Under the pieces are notes generated by a model. That model saw only the letters and a program-made list of their open reading frames with translations. It had not been told where the DNA came from and searched no databases. From Anaerolineales bacterium (GTDB taxonomy: Bacteria > Chloroflexota > Anaerolineae > Anaerolineales > Anaerolineaceae): a DNA stretch of 19,532 bases. The first letter of the stretch is position 1. Every line of letters begins with the position of its first letter. Positions 7,519-14,680 of the stretch are shown one piece after another. Location: positions 1-19,532 of the forward strand of contig JAGVAB010000012.1 in the NCBI GenBank assembly GCA_020060485.1. The letters are read 5' to 3'. The translations under genes and the position numbers were made by a program.

Positions 7519-7535
7519 AAAAGGGTGGCTTTTTT
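7504..7535 (+). terminator. intrinsic terminator/attenuator upstream of the liv genes
   Basis: AAGCCACCC (7504-7512) pairs with GGGTGGCTT (7523-7531) around a 10-base loop. The stem runs into six T residues (7530-7535). It sits 26 bases after the leader ORF stop and about 190 bases before the binding-protein start. It could end the short leader transcript or serve as a conditional attenuator. Confidence 0.9.
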
Positions 7536-7550
7536 GTAGCCGGGTTTCAT

Positions 7551-7576
7551 CCAGATCATCTGGATTAGGGATCCAG
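7551..7576. promoter_or_regulatory. overlapping palindromes, possible operator or RNA stem
   Basis: CCAGAT-C-ATCTGG (7551-7563) is a perfect 13-base palindrome. Its right half, CTGGAT (7560-7565), can instead pair with ATCCAG (7571-7576). The site lies between the leader terminator and the livJ/K-like gene, and could be a repressor site or a post-terminator RNA element. The remaining bases up to 7723 show only a weak promoter-like pair (TTGTCC 7590-7595, CATAAA 7612-7617). Confidence 0.35.
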
Positions 7577-7723
7577 CCAGGTACGGGAATTGTCCTTGTC
7601 CCAAAGGCTCGCATAAAAATCTCTCGAGAAGGAGGTAGCGCCGAAAAGTCATCACTTGATTGATTCTACATGGAAGCAAACAATTCGAAAAAAATAGTTT
7701 TTTGAAACAAAAGGAGAAGAAAA

Positions 7724-9007
7724 ATGAAATTCCGCCATATGATGTTTATTGTTGTTGTGTTTGCTCTGGCCTTGAGCGCCTGTGTTCCTCAGGCTCCTGC
7801 GCCCGAAGCACCTGCCGTTGAAGCACCCGCTGCCGAAGCTCCTGTTGCTGAAGCACCTGTTGCTGAAGCTCCTGCTACTGGCGGCCTCCCCGAAGTCTGC
7901 GGAAGCGATGCCTTTGGCTGTGCAGTAATCCCTGCTGGCGATACCATCAAGATCGGCATGGGCGCCCCCCTTCTGGGTGACTATTCCATGTTCGGCATTG
8001 ACATCTCCCAGGGCGTGGAAGCTGCTTTGGCCCTGGATGATGGTTTCGAAGGGTTCAGCTACCAACTGGTCGCCCAGGACACGGGCGGCGCCCCCGAGGG
8101 TGGCGCAGCTGTTGCCAACAAGATGGTTACCGACCCAACTGTCGTTGCCATCGCCGGTCACATCTTCTCGGGTTCCACCATGGCAGCCATGCCGATCTAC
8201 GAAAAAGCCGGCCTGCCGATGATGTCCCCCTCTGCCACCCTGCCTGAACTGACCGAAAAGGGCTCCGCGGTTTTCAACCGCCTGGCCTTCACCGATGCCA
8301 CCCAGGCCAAGTTTGCCGCTCAACTGCTCTACGAATCGCTTGGCATTCGCAAACTGGGCGTCATGCACGACGGTTCCTCCTATGGTCAGGGTCTGGCCGA
8401 AGGCACCAAAGCCTCCTTTGAAGCTCTGGGCGGCGAAGTGGTTGCTGTGGAAGCCATCACCCCCGGCGAAGTTGATTACATCGCCCCGTTGTCCTCCATC
8501 GCAGCCAAAAGCCCGGAAGCCATCTACTACGGTGGTTACGCAGCTGAAGCCATTGTGATGGCTAATCAATGGGAACAAGCCGGCCTGGCCGGTGTGGTTC
8601 TCTTCGGTTGTGACGGCACCTACGGTGTTGAATTCACTGACAAGACCGGTCCCAATGGCGAAGGCTCCATCGCTGTTTCCCTGGTTCCGCCCGATTCACC
8701 GGAAAAGACCGCCTTTGACGAATATTACAAAACCACCTATGGTATGGCAGCTGGCGAACTGAGCGCCTTCTCCTGGTCTGCTTATGACACGGGCAACGTT
8801 TTGATCGCAGCCATTGAAAAAGTCGCCGTTAAGGGTGATGATGGCAATCTCTACGTGCCGCGTGGCGCCCTGGTGGAAGCCGTTCGCAACTCCAATTTCG
8901 TAGGCCTGACCGGCGCCGTGATCTGCGACGCTACCGGTGAGTGCAACGCTTCTGGCCCGACCTTCTACATTGTCGAAAATGGCCAGTGGGTTCCTTACCA
9001 ACCGTAA
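7724..9007 (+). CDS. branched-chain amino acid ABC transporter substrate-binding lipoprotein (LivJ/LivK type)
   Basis: This 427-residue binding protein captures substrate outside the membrane and delivers it to the LivHM permease. It has a signal peptide with lipobox LSAC (lipidated Cys20) and then an Ala/Pro/Glu linker with repeated EAP units (about 23-53). The type I periplasmic-binding fold starts near residue 67 (IKIGMGAPLLGDYSMFG). GHIFSGSTMAAMPIYEKAG and YYGGYAAEA closely resemble E. coli LivJ segments, supporting amino acid binding. The family also includes amide and urea binders, so exact specificity is open. The C-terminal part has two cysteines in CDATGEC, which could form a disulfide. 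AAGGAG precedes ATG 7724 at good spacing. It is the first structural gene after the leader terminator, and is followed by a 36-base palindrome before livH. Confidence 0.93.
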   Translation: MKFRHMMFIVVVFALALSACVPQAPAPEAPAVEAPAAEAPVAEAPVAEAPATGGLPEVCGSDAFGCAVIPAGDTIKIGMGAPLLGDYSMFGIDISQGVEAALALDDGFEGFSYQLVAQDTGGAPEGGAAVANKMVTDPTVVAIAGHIFSGSTMAAMPIYEKAGLPMMSPSATLPELTEKGSAVFNRLAFTDATQAKFAAQLLYESLGIRKLGVMHDGSSYGQGLAEGTKASFEALGGEVVAVEAITPGEVDYIAPLSSIAAKSPEAIYYGGYAAEAIVMANQWEQAGLAGVVLFGCDGTYGVEFTDKTGPNGEGSIAVSLVPPDSPEKTAFDEYYKTTYGMAAGELSAFSWSAYDTGNVLIAAIEKVAVKGDDGNLYVPRGALVEAVRNSNFVGLTGAVICDATGECNASGPTFYIVENGQWVPYQP

Positions 9008-9027
9008 TCCAAGCCTTTCATAAAACC

Positions 9028-9063
9028 AATTTGGTGGGAAAGGTTAACCTTTCCCACCAAATT
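9028..9063. promoter_or_regulatory. perfect 36-nt palindrome between binding-protein and permease genes
   Basis: The arms 9028-9045 and 9046-9063 are exact reverse complements centred on GGTTAACC. In RNA this gives a very stable stem with minimal loop. Only a short T-poor tail (TTTCTTG) follows. It probably shields the binding-protein mRNA 3' end or partly ends transcription, so that more binding protein than permease is made. This is a known arrangement in binding-protein operons; the role here is inferred. Confidence 0.75.
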
Positions 9064-9107
9064 TCTTGATATTTAGACTTTAATGGAAAGCAGAAGAAAA
9101 TAGACTC

Positions 9108-10214
9108 ATGAGCAAAAACAAATCTACACTGGAACAAGCTCCTTTGAGTATCGGCAAACTTGTCAGGTTAATTGCCGGTATTCTGTTGCTTGCCTTGATT
9201 GGTTGGCGAGTTTACCAGACCGCATTCATCGTTGGAGGATATGGTCCCGACACATGGATGCGGTTTGTTATTTCCGGATTGGTCATTGGCGGCATGTACG
9301 CCTTGATCGCCATCGGGTATACCCTTGTGTATGGTATTCTTTTTATGATTAATTTTGCCCACGGCGAAGTGATGATGCTGGGCGCTTTCGGCGGGTACTT
9401 TGTCTTCGAGCTGCTGACATTCCTCAAAGTACCCTCGGCGAGTGACCCCAACATGAACTTCCTGAACACATACCCGGTGATCTCCATTTTGATCGCATTT
9501 ATCATTGGTGCAACCATCTCTGCCACGGCCGGCTTCCTCCTGGAACGAATCGCCTACCGGCCTCTGCGCAAAGCCCCCCGGTTGGTACCTTTGATCAGCG
9601 CTATCGGTGCATCCATTTTCCTGCAAAATGCAGCCCAGCTTCTTTTTGGACCTCAACGGCGTCAATATATGAACCCCACCTTGCTCTGGCGTGGTTCTGG
9701 CTGGAACATCCCCATTGGCGGGACGAAAGTTTTGCTCACTTATACCGGAACATTTTCTTTTGTCCTTTCCATCCTGCTGATGATCGGCCTGTATCTCCTG
9801 GTAAAAAAGACCAAGCTGGGCCGTTCCATGCGCGCCGTCGCCGAGAATAAACAGGCTGCCGCCCTGATGGGCATTGATGTGGATGATGTCATTGGCAAGA
9901 CCTTCATCATCAGCGGTGTGCTGGCTGGCTCAGCCGGTGTCATGTGGGGCATTCACAACGGGCTGTTCAATCACTTTGTGGGTTTCCTGCCCGGCATCAA
10001 AGCCTTCACCGCCGCCGTTTTAGGCGGCATCGGCAACATACCCGGCGCAATGATGGGCGGCGTGCTGCTGGGGCTCCTTGAGTCTGTAGGCCCGGCAGCC
10101 CTGGGTCTGGATTTCCAGCTCAAGGACGTAATTGCTTTTACCATTCTCATCCTGGTGCTCATCTTCCGTCCCTCCGGCCTGCTGGGTGAAGCGCTTTCAG
10201 AGGAGAAAGTCTAA
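9108..10214 (+). CDS. livH: branched-chain amino acid ABC transporter permease LivH
   Basis: One of two membrane subunits of the transporter, this 368-residue polytopic protein belongs to the BPD_transp_2 (LivH/LivM) family. The signature VISGLVIGGMYALIAIGYTL followed by FAHGEVMMLGAFGGY marks the start of the core and is typical of LivH. A later segment (SAGVMWGIHNGL, then GIKAFTAAVLGGIGNIPGAM) matches the conserved cytoplasmic loop that contacts the ATPases. Family members are usually about 290-310 residues; here about 50 extra N-terminal residues include an additional hydrophobic segment (about 22-36). No strong ribosome site precedes ATG 9108, and the preceding palindrome may affect its expression. 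The stop codon TAA shares its last base with the livM start. Confidence 0.93.
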   Translation: MSKNKSTLEQAPLSIGKLVRLIAGILLLALIGWRVYQTAFIVGGYGPDTWMRFVISGLVIGGMYALIAIGYTLVYGILFMINFAHGEVMMLGAFGGYFVFELLTFLKVPSASDPNMNFLNTYPVISILIAFIIGATISATAGFLLERIAYRPLRKAPRLVPLISAIGASIFLQNAAQLLFGPQRRQYMNPTLLWRGSGWNIPIGGTKVLLTYTGTFSFVLSILLMIGLYLLVKKTKLGRSMRAVAENKQAAALMGIDVDDVIGKTFIISGVLAGSAGVMWGIHNGLFNHFVGFLPGIKAFTAAVLGGIGNIPGAMMGGVLLGLLESVGPAALGLDFQLKDVIAFTILILVLIFRPSGLLGEALSEEKV

Positions 10215-11782
10215 TGCGTACATCCATTAAGAACGGCCTTCGTGCAGGGGCCATCATCGCCATTATCATCATCTTTTCCCACCTGACCGGGTTCACGGTG
10301 GTGGCAGCCAACATGATTGGCAGCCTGCTCGGCAATGTCAAAAAAGGTTTGAATATTGCCCAGTTGCCGTTAATCAACCTGACCCTCTTTATCGGACTAT
10401 TGGGCCTGATAGCTGGCGGCAACGCCTCCAAAAACAAGGAAGATGATTCCTGGAAAAATGCGATCGTATCTTCGCTCGTCGGCGGCGCCTTTGCCGGCCT
10501 ACTGGTAGCGGTCTTTGTGTATATCATTGGCCTGCTGAACAGCCTGGGTATCGATTTGCGCTCTTACCTGCCCCAGATTGGACCAACCATCGTACGCTAT
10601 CTGATCTATAACGGCAATCCGGCTGCCACTTTTCAATACTTTGGCTTGTTGACCGGCGCCAGCTTGGCGGGTGCGCTGCTCTCCAAAGGCGTCTTCCGGG
10701 CCGACTGGCGCAAGGAATTCCAGTCAAAATCCGTCCAGTCTTTCAAGGCTTTTGTGGAAAAACCGGTAGTGCAAAAAACTTTCAATAACAAGCTTGTGGT
10801 GTATGCTTTCCTGGCGCTGGCAGCTTTGTTGATGTACTTCCTGCCTACCAAATGGGGATCCTACTGGAATTTCATCATGGGTACAGTGGGCATCTATATC
10901 CTGCTTGGCTTGGGGCTAAACATCATTGTCGGTCTTTCCGGCCAGCTTGTGTTGGGATACGTTTCCTTCTTTGCCATCGGTGCTTATACCTTCGGTCTTT
11001 TGACTGCCCCTGAACCGCACGCCATTGGCATGAACTTCTGGCTGGCTGTGCTCTTCGCCATTCTGGCAGCCGCTCTGACGGGCATCCTGCTCGGCTTGCC
11101 AATCCTCAACCTGCGTGGCGACTATCTGGCGATTGTGACCCTTGGCTTTGGCGAAATCATCCGTATTTTACTCAAGAGTGATATGCTCACCAGCTTCACC
11201 AGAGGTCCCAGCGGCCTAAGCAATCTCGTTCAGCCAAAATGGATGGGCAAGACCTTCAACGATGTCAACTACCTGCACCTGGTCCTCATCATGGTGGTTG
11301 TGGCAATCTTCATTGCCAACCGGCTGCAATACTCACGCACCGGACGGGCATGGATCGCAATCCGGGAAGATCAAACCGTAGCCCAGGCCACCGGCATCAA
11401 TACTTTCAAATACAAACTGCTGGCTTTGGCTCTGGGCGCAGCATTCGCCGGACTGGGCGGTGCCCTGTTCGCTTCCCGCAACCAGTTCACCGGTCCTGAG
11501 GATCATATCCTGATGGTCTCGATCAACGTCCTCTGTCTGGTGATTGTGGGCGGCATGGGCAGCCTGCCGGGTGTTGTGGTTGGCTCCTTTGTCCTCAAGG
11601 GCATCCCCGAACTGCTGCGTGACCTGGAAAGCTACCGCCTGCTGGCCTTCGGCGCTTTGCTGGTGGTCATGATGATCATGCGGCCGGAGGGATTATGGCC
11701 CAAAGACCGGCCAGCACTGGAGGCGCTTTATCATCAGAAGCATCCCAAAACCACCGCGCCAGACCCTGAGGTGCGATCATGA
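10214..11782 (+). CDS. livM: branched-chain amino acid ABC transporter permease LivM, N-terminally extended
   Basis: This is the second membrane subunit, 522 residues long. The family core begins near residue 195. It contains GLGLNIIVGLSGQLVLGYV (232-250) followed by SFFAIGAY, then LGLPILNLRGDYLAIVTLGFGEI, RTGRAWIAIREDQ and GGMGSLPGVVVGSFVLKG, all typical LivM blocks. Most family members have 300-430 residues. About 190 N-terminal residues are extra and contain roughly four hydrophobic segments (about 11-31, 51-69, 84-108, 140-158). I do not recognise them as a named domain. AGGAGA (10201-10206) lies well placed before ATG 10214, which overlaps the livH stop by one base, so the long form is probably real. 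The gene ends in an ATGA overlap with livG. Co-translation of the permease and ATPase genes is likely. Confidence 0.92.
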   Translation: MRTSIKNGLRAGAIIAIIIIFSHLTGFTVVAANMIGSLLGNVKKGLNIAQLPLINLTLFIGLLGLIAGGNASKNKEDDSWKNAIVSSLVGGAFAGLLVAVFVYIIGLLNSLGIDLRSYLPQIGPTIVRYLIYNGNPAATFQYFGLLTGASLAGALLSKGVFRADWRKEFQSKSVQSFKAFVEKPVVQKTFNNKLVVYAFLALAALLMYFLPTKWGSYWNFIMGTVGIYILLGLGLNIIVGLSGQLVLGYVSFFAIGAYTFGLLTAPEPHAIGMNFWLAVLFAILAAALTGILLGLPILNLRGDYLAIVTLGFGEIIRILLKSDMLTSFTRGPSGLSNLVQPKWMGKTFNDVNYLHLVLIMVVVAIFIANRLQYSRTGRAWIAIREDQTVAQATGINTFKYKLLALALGAAFAGLGGALFASRNQFTGPEDHILMVSINVLCLVIVGGMGSLPGVVVGSFVLKGIPELLRDLESYRLLAFGALLVVMMIMRPEGLWPKDRPALEALYHQKHPKTTAPDPEVRS

Positions 11783-12594
11783 CCGAAATCGTCATCCAAA
11801 CTCACCAACTTTCCAAGATCTTTGGCGGCCTGACAGCGGTGGACAAGGTTGATTTGACCGTCCCCGAAAAAGCCATCGCCAGTATCATCGGCCCCAACGG
11901 CGCTGGCAAAACCACTTTCTTCAACTGCGTTTCCGGATTTTACAATCCCGAAGAAGGTGATGTGCTGTTCTATGGCAGACCCATCCAGGGACTGTCCACC
12001 GATGTCATCTGCGGAATGGGCATTTCCCGCACCTACCAGAACATCCGTCTCTTTGGACAGATGACAGCCATCGAGAACATCATCGTCGGCCAGCACCCCC
12101 ACCTGAAAGGCACCTGGCTGGAGGCTGTTCTTCACAACCGCCGTTACATACGGGAAGAAGAAATGGCCGTCAAAGAAGCCCTGCACCTGCTGGAGTTCAT
12201 CGGTCTGGGCGGCTTGGGAGACCAGCTTGCCCGCAATTTGCCCTATGGCGCCCAACGGCGGCTGGAGATTGCTCGCGCACTGGCCAACCACCCCAAACTG
12301 CTTCTGCTGGATGAACCCACCGCTGGCATGAACTCGCAGGAAACCGCCGAAATGACGGCTTTCATCAAGAGCTTGCGCGATGACCTGGGGATCACCATCC
12401 TGCTGATCGAACATGACATGAAAGTCGTTATGGGCATCTCCGACCAGATCACTGTTCTGGATTATGGCACCAAAATTGCCGAAGGCCTTCCCAAAGAGAT
12501 CCAGGCCAACCAGCGGGTGATCGAAGCCTACCTTGGGCCTGGCGCCGCTGCACTATCCAAAAAATTCCAACGGAAGAAACCTCATGATGCTTGA
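11779..12594 (+). CDS. livG: branched-chain amino acid ABC transporter ATPase LivG
   Basis: One of two nucleotide-binding subunits that power uptake, this 271-residue protein works at the cytoplasmic face of the membrane. Motifs in order are Walker A GPNGAGKT (38-45), Q-loop Gln87 in RTYQNIRLF, the divergent signature LPYGAQRR (154-161) in place of LSGGQ, Walker B LLLLDE (174-179) and H-loop His212 in LLIEHDM. LPYGxQRR-type signatures are usual for LivG. The length is slightly above average because of a short C-terminal basic tail. ATG 11779 overlaps the livM stop (ATGA), and GAGGTG lies just before it. The 3' end overlaps livF by 11 bases. Confidence 0.95.
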   Translation: MTEIVIQTHQLSKIFGGLTAVDKVDLTVPEKAIASIIGPNGAGKTTFFNCVSGFYNPEEGDVLFYGRPIQGLSTDVICGMGISRTYQNIRLFGQMTAIENIIVGQHPHLKGTWLEAVLHNRRYIREEEMAVKEALHLLEFIGLGGLGDQLARNLPYGAQRRLEIARALANHPKLLLLDEPTAGMNSQETAEMTAFIKSLRDDLGITILLIEHDMKVVMGISDQITVLDYGTKIAEGLPKEIQANQRVIEAYLGPGAAALSKKFQRKKPHDA

Positions 12595-13291
12595 AGTCGA
12601 AAATCTGAATGTCTACTACGGTGCCATCCACGCCCTGAAAGGGATCAGCTTTCATCTTGAAGAAGGTGAGATCGTGGCCCTGATCGGCGCCAACGGCGCT
12701 GGCAAAAGTACCACCCTGAACACCGTCTCCGGTTTGCTGCGCGCCAATCCGGGAAAGATCGTTTTTGAAGGCGAGGACATCACCGAAACCCCGCCTCAGG
12801 AGATCGTCAAAAAAGGCATCATTCAGGTACCCGAAGGGCGCAAGATCTTTTCCCGCATGACGGTCATGGAAAACCTGGAAATGGGCGCTTATACGCAAAC
12901 CGATCGCACCGTCATTGAACAAAACCTGGAAGCCGTGTTCACCCGTTTCCCACGTCTCAAGGAACGCCAGAAACAGCTTGGCGGCACTCTTTCCGGCGGT
13001 GAGCAGCAAATGCTGGCCATGGCCCGCGGCCTGATGAGCAAACCACGCCTGCTTCTGCTGGATGAACCTTCCATGGGTTTGGCCCCCATCCTGGTGGAAC
13101 AGATCTTCGAGATCATCCAATCGATCAATGAACAGGGCACCAGCATCCTGCTGGTTGAGCAAAACGCCCAAATGGCCCTCTCGATTGCAGATCGTGGTTA
13201 TGTGCTGGAGACTGGCAAAACTGTCCTTGAAGGTGAAGGCCAGGAACTGCTCCAAAATCCGCTCGTTGAAGAAGCTTACCTGGGAGGCTGA
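12584..13291 (+). CDS. livF: branched-chain amino acid ABC transporter ATPase LivF
   Basis: This is the second ATPase subunit, 235 residues, normal for the family. Walker A is GANGAGKS (35-42), the signature LSGGEQQ (136-142) and Walker B LLLLDE (156-161). The H-loop position reads LLVEQN, with Gln193 in place of His, as is usual for LivF. LivG therefore supplies the His-containing site and LivF the canonical signature, giving an asymmetric pair. GGAAG (12572-12576) supports ATG 12584; ATG 12587 is also possible. A longer frame from 12533 would overlap livG by 62 bases with no added domain. It is the last gene of the operon, closed by the terminator at 13320-13346. Confidence 0.95.
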   Translation: MMLEVENLNVYYGAIHALKGISFHLEEGEIVALIGANGAGKSTTLNTVSGLLRANPGKIVFEGEDITETPPQEIVKKGIIQVPEGRKIFSRMTVMENLEMGAYTQTDRTVIEQNLEAVFTRFPRLKERQKQLGGTLSGGEQQMLAMARGLMSKPRLLLLDEPSMGLAPILVEQIFEIIQSINEQGTSILLVEQNAQMALSIADRGYVLETGKTVLEGEGQELLQNPLVEEAYLGG

Positions 13292-13319
13292 AATAATTTC
13301 CCGGTTGAGGAATCAGAAG

Positions 13320-13346
13320 GGCGGCCTTTTATCAGGCCGCCTTTTT
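13320..13346 (+). terminator. intrinsic terminator of the liv operon
   Basis: GGCGGCCT (13320-13327) pairs with AGGCCGCC (13334-13341) around a 6-base loop and is followed by five T residues (13342-13346). It begins 28 bases after the livF stop. Confidence 0.92.
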
Positions 13347-13377
13347 GGTTTGGGTTTTCATAAAAGAAAGCCCCACC

Positions 13378-13523
13378 ATGCCGTGTGCCACGTAGTTTTG
13401 AACCTGCTAAAAGCAGGTCTGGCCCCGCCTGGAATAGTTTCGCCTTGGCTCAGGCCTATCGCGTCACTATGGCAAAACGAAGCCCTTATTTCAAGTGTTG
13501 GCTCAAAACCGGTCATGCGGCAT
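13378..13523 (+). ncRNA. candidate structured RNA (three-way junction; 6S-like is one possibility)
   Basis: Pairing drawn by hand: ATGCCGTGTG-CC (13378-13389) with GG-T-CATGCGGCAT (13511-13523) closes the element. GTTTTG (13395-13400) pairs with CAAAAC (13504-13509). ACCTGC (13402-13407) pairs with GCAGGT (13413-13418) around a 5-base loop. A long interrupted stem joins 13421-13437 with 13486-13503. The approximate length and closing-stem/open-region layout recall 6S RNA, but I cannot identify the family from sequence. The strand is uncertain, because the complement folds too. No convincing promoter is visible directly upstream on either strand. Confidence 0.4.
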
Positions 13524-13537
13524 CACGAGCACAGCAG

Positions 13538-13554
13538 GGTATAATTCTTATACC
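13538..13554. promoter_or_regulatory. inverted repeat over a TATAAT box upstream of thpR
   Basis: GGTATAA-TTC-TTATACC is an exact inverted repeat with a 3-base centre. It contains TATAAT (13540-13545), but no -35 match lies upstream. It could be an operator over a promoter, or an AT-rich terminator stem for the candidate RNA, since ATAATTATTTT follows. Confidence 0.4.
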
Positions 13555-13606
13555 ATAATTATTTTGACTTGTATAGTGCCCCCTTAACCTCACTGCGAGA
13601 GCCCCC

Positions 13607-14245
13607 ATGAATCAACACACTTTACGCACTTTCATCGCCCTCCCTCTGCCTTCCCAGGTGCAGCAAACCCTGGAGCAATGGACTCAACAGCTCAAACAAC
13701 GCCAGAAGCATGGTGTGCGCTGGGTGAATATTGCCAATCTGCACCTGACCATCAAATTCCTTGGCGACATCTCGCCCGAAAAGGTTGCCGCCATTCACAA
13801 GGTAATGCTAAAGACCGCGGCAGAATTCTCACCCTTCAATTTTGACCTCGAAGGGGTGGGCGCATTCCCTGACCTGAAAAACCCCCGTGTGATCTGGGTC
13901 GGCATCCTGGCCCCGCCCGAAATGAAGGAACTGCATCACCTTTTGGAGAAAAATCTGGAGCCCCTCGGTTTTCCTCTTGAAGAGCGTTCATTCTCGCCCC
14001 ATTTGACCCTGGGCAGGATCGATCGCCACGCCAGTGAAACCGAGATCACCCACCTGGCAGCATTGCTGCGAGAACCACGCGATGCTTCCCTTGCTGGTGT
14101 GCCGGTCGATGCACTGCACCTGTATCGCAGCGAACTGCGCCCGAATGGGCCGGTTTACACCGTCCTGCACCATGTACCCCTGAAACCTGTTCCAAACCAT
14201 TCGCCCACAAGCCGGAACGTTAAACCTGATGGGGATCTGCTATAA
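13607..14245 (+). CDS. thpR: RNA 2',3'-cyclic phosphodiesterase ThpR (2H/LigT family)
   Basis: This enzyme hydrolyses 2',3'-cyclic phosphate ends of RNA to 2'-phosphates and was first noted as a tRNA 2'-5' ligase. The 212-residue protein has both catalytic HxT motifs of the 2H superfamily: HLT at 46-48 and HLT at 132-134. RTFIALPLP (7-15), KFLGDI (50-55) and SFSPHLTLGRI (128-138) are typical of the family. Most members have about 180-190 residues; the extra length is a C-terminal tail rich in Pro and polar residues. The ribosome site is weak (GAGAG about 8 bases before ATG 13607). It stands apart from the liv operon, and no functional link between the two is visible. It is probably transcribed alone or with the candidate upstream RNA. 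Confidence 0.93.
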   Translation: MNQHTLRTFIALPLPSQVQQTLEQWTQQLKQRQKHGVRWVNIANLHLTIKFLGDISPEKVAAIHKVMLKTAAEFSPFNFDLEGVGAFPDLKNPRVIWVGILAPPEMKELHHLLEKNLEPLGFPLEERSFSPHLTLGRIDRHASETEITHLAALLREPRDASLAGVPVDALHLYRSELRPNGPVYTVLHHVPLKPVPNHSPTSRNVKPDGDLL

Positions 14246-14261
14246 AAAAATTTACCATGGA

Positions 14262-14297
14262 TTCGGGATTAAGAAGTTCGCTATTTGTTATCCCGAA
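14262..14297 (+). terminator. possible terminator hairpin after thpR
   Basis: TTCGGGAT (14262-14269) pairs exactly with ATCCCGAA (14290-14297). AGTTCG (14275-14280) can alternatively pair with CGAACT (14294-14299). A T-rich stretch (TTATTTTT) begins seven bases after the stem. The long 20-base loop makes this weaker than a standard terminator. Confidence 0.4.
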
Positions 14298-14329
14298 CTG
14301 AGGTTATTTTTAGTTATGGAAATTATTTG

Positions 14330-14358
14330 TTGACAGTTTGAAAGACATACCGTATACT
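14330..14358 (+). promoter_or_regulatory. strong sigma70-like promoter for the small membrane protein
   Basis: TTGACA (14330-14335) and TATACT (14353-14358) are separated by 17 bases, within AT-rich sequence. The start point would be near 14365, about 25 bases before the ORF. Confidence 0.8.
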
Positions 14359-14389
14359 GAATTTGATCTAAATGATTGGTAGATGACCC

Positions 14390-14617
14390 ATGATTTCAAC
14401 TGTAACCACTTCCACCGTGTCCACGATAACCATTGCAGGCTCATTTGCTGCGATTGGGGTCATTATTCTTTTGGGGATGTTGATCCAGAAGGAAATCTCG
14501 TCCAGTTCAGATAGTGAAAAATCGAAAAAATTGAGCAAGGCCCTCAATATTGGCATCATCCCGCTCATCATTGCCTTGTTGCTGATTATCCTGTCCAAAG
14601 TATTGAGTATTCTATAG
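14390..14617 (+). CDS. small two-helix membrane protein of unknown function
   Basis: The 75-residue product is not recognised as a named family. The N-terminus is rich in Thr, Ser and Val (MISTVTTSTVSTITIAG). Two hydrophobic segments (about 13-33 and 53-75) flank a charged Ser/Lys/Asp/Glu loop (34-50: KEISSSSDSEKSKKLSK). A hairpin membrane protein with a cytoplasmic basic loop is likely. The gene is a complete transcription unit: a near-consensus promoter lies about 30 bases upstream and a strong terminator 25 bases downstream. That supports real expression despite the weak ribosome site (GGTAGATGA before ATG 14390). It converges on the envelope cluster on the other strand; a role in the envelope is only a guess. 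Confidence 0.75.
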   Translation: MISTVTTSTVSTITIAGSFAAIGVIILLGMLIQKEISSSSDSEKSKKLSKALNIGIIPLIIALLLIILSKVLSIL

Positions 14618-14641
14618 AAACTGGAAAGTCTGCTCTGTCTG

Positions 14642-14668
14642 CAGCGCGCCCATGGTGCGCTGTTTTTT
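14642..14668 (+). terminator. intrinsic terminator after the small membrane protein gene
   Basis: CAGCGC (14642-14647) pairs with GCGCTG (14657-14662), and three more pairs, one of them G-U, close onto a 3-base loop. Six T residues follow (14663-14668). No T tract lies on the opposite side, so it does not serve the convergent gene. Confidence 0.9.
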
Positions 14669-14680
14669 AATCATGGTGCT

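Noticed and set aside
7504..7535. T-box riboswitch as an explanation for the liv leader
   Set aside because: I found no T-box sequence or specifier-loop layout upstream, and the leader is too short for a typical T-box. The ORF-based explanation fits better.
7652..8578. Minus-strand ORF of 308 codons over the binding-protein gene
   Set aside because: Its Ser/Arg/Gly repeats are the antisense of the EAP linker and the binding-protein core; it is a shadow frame.
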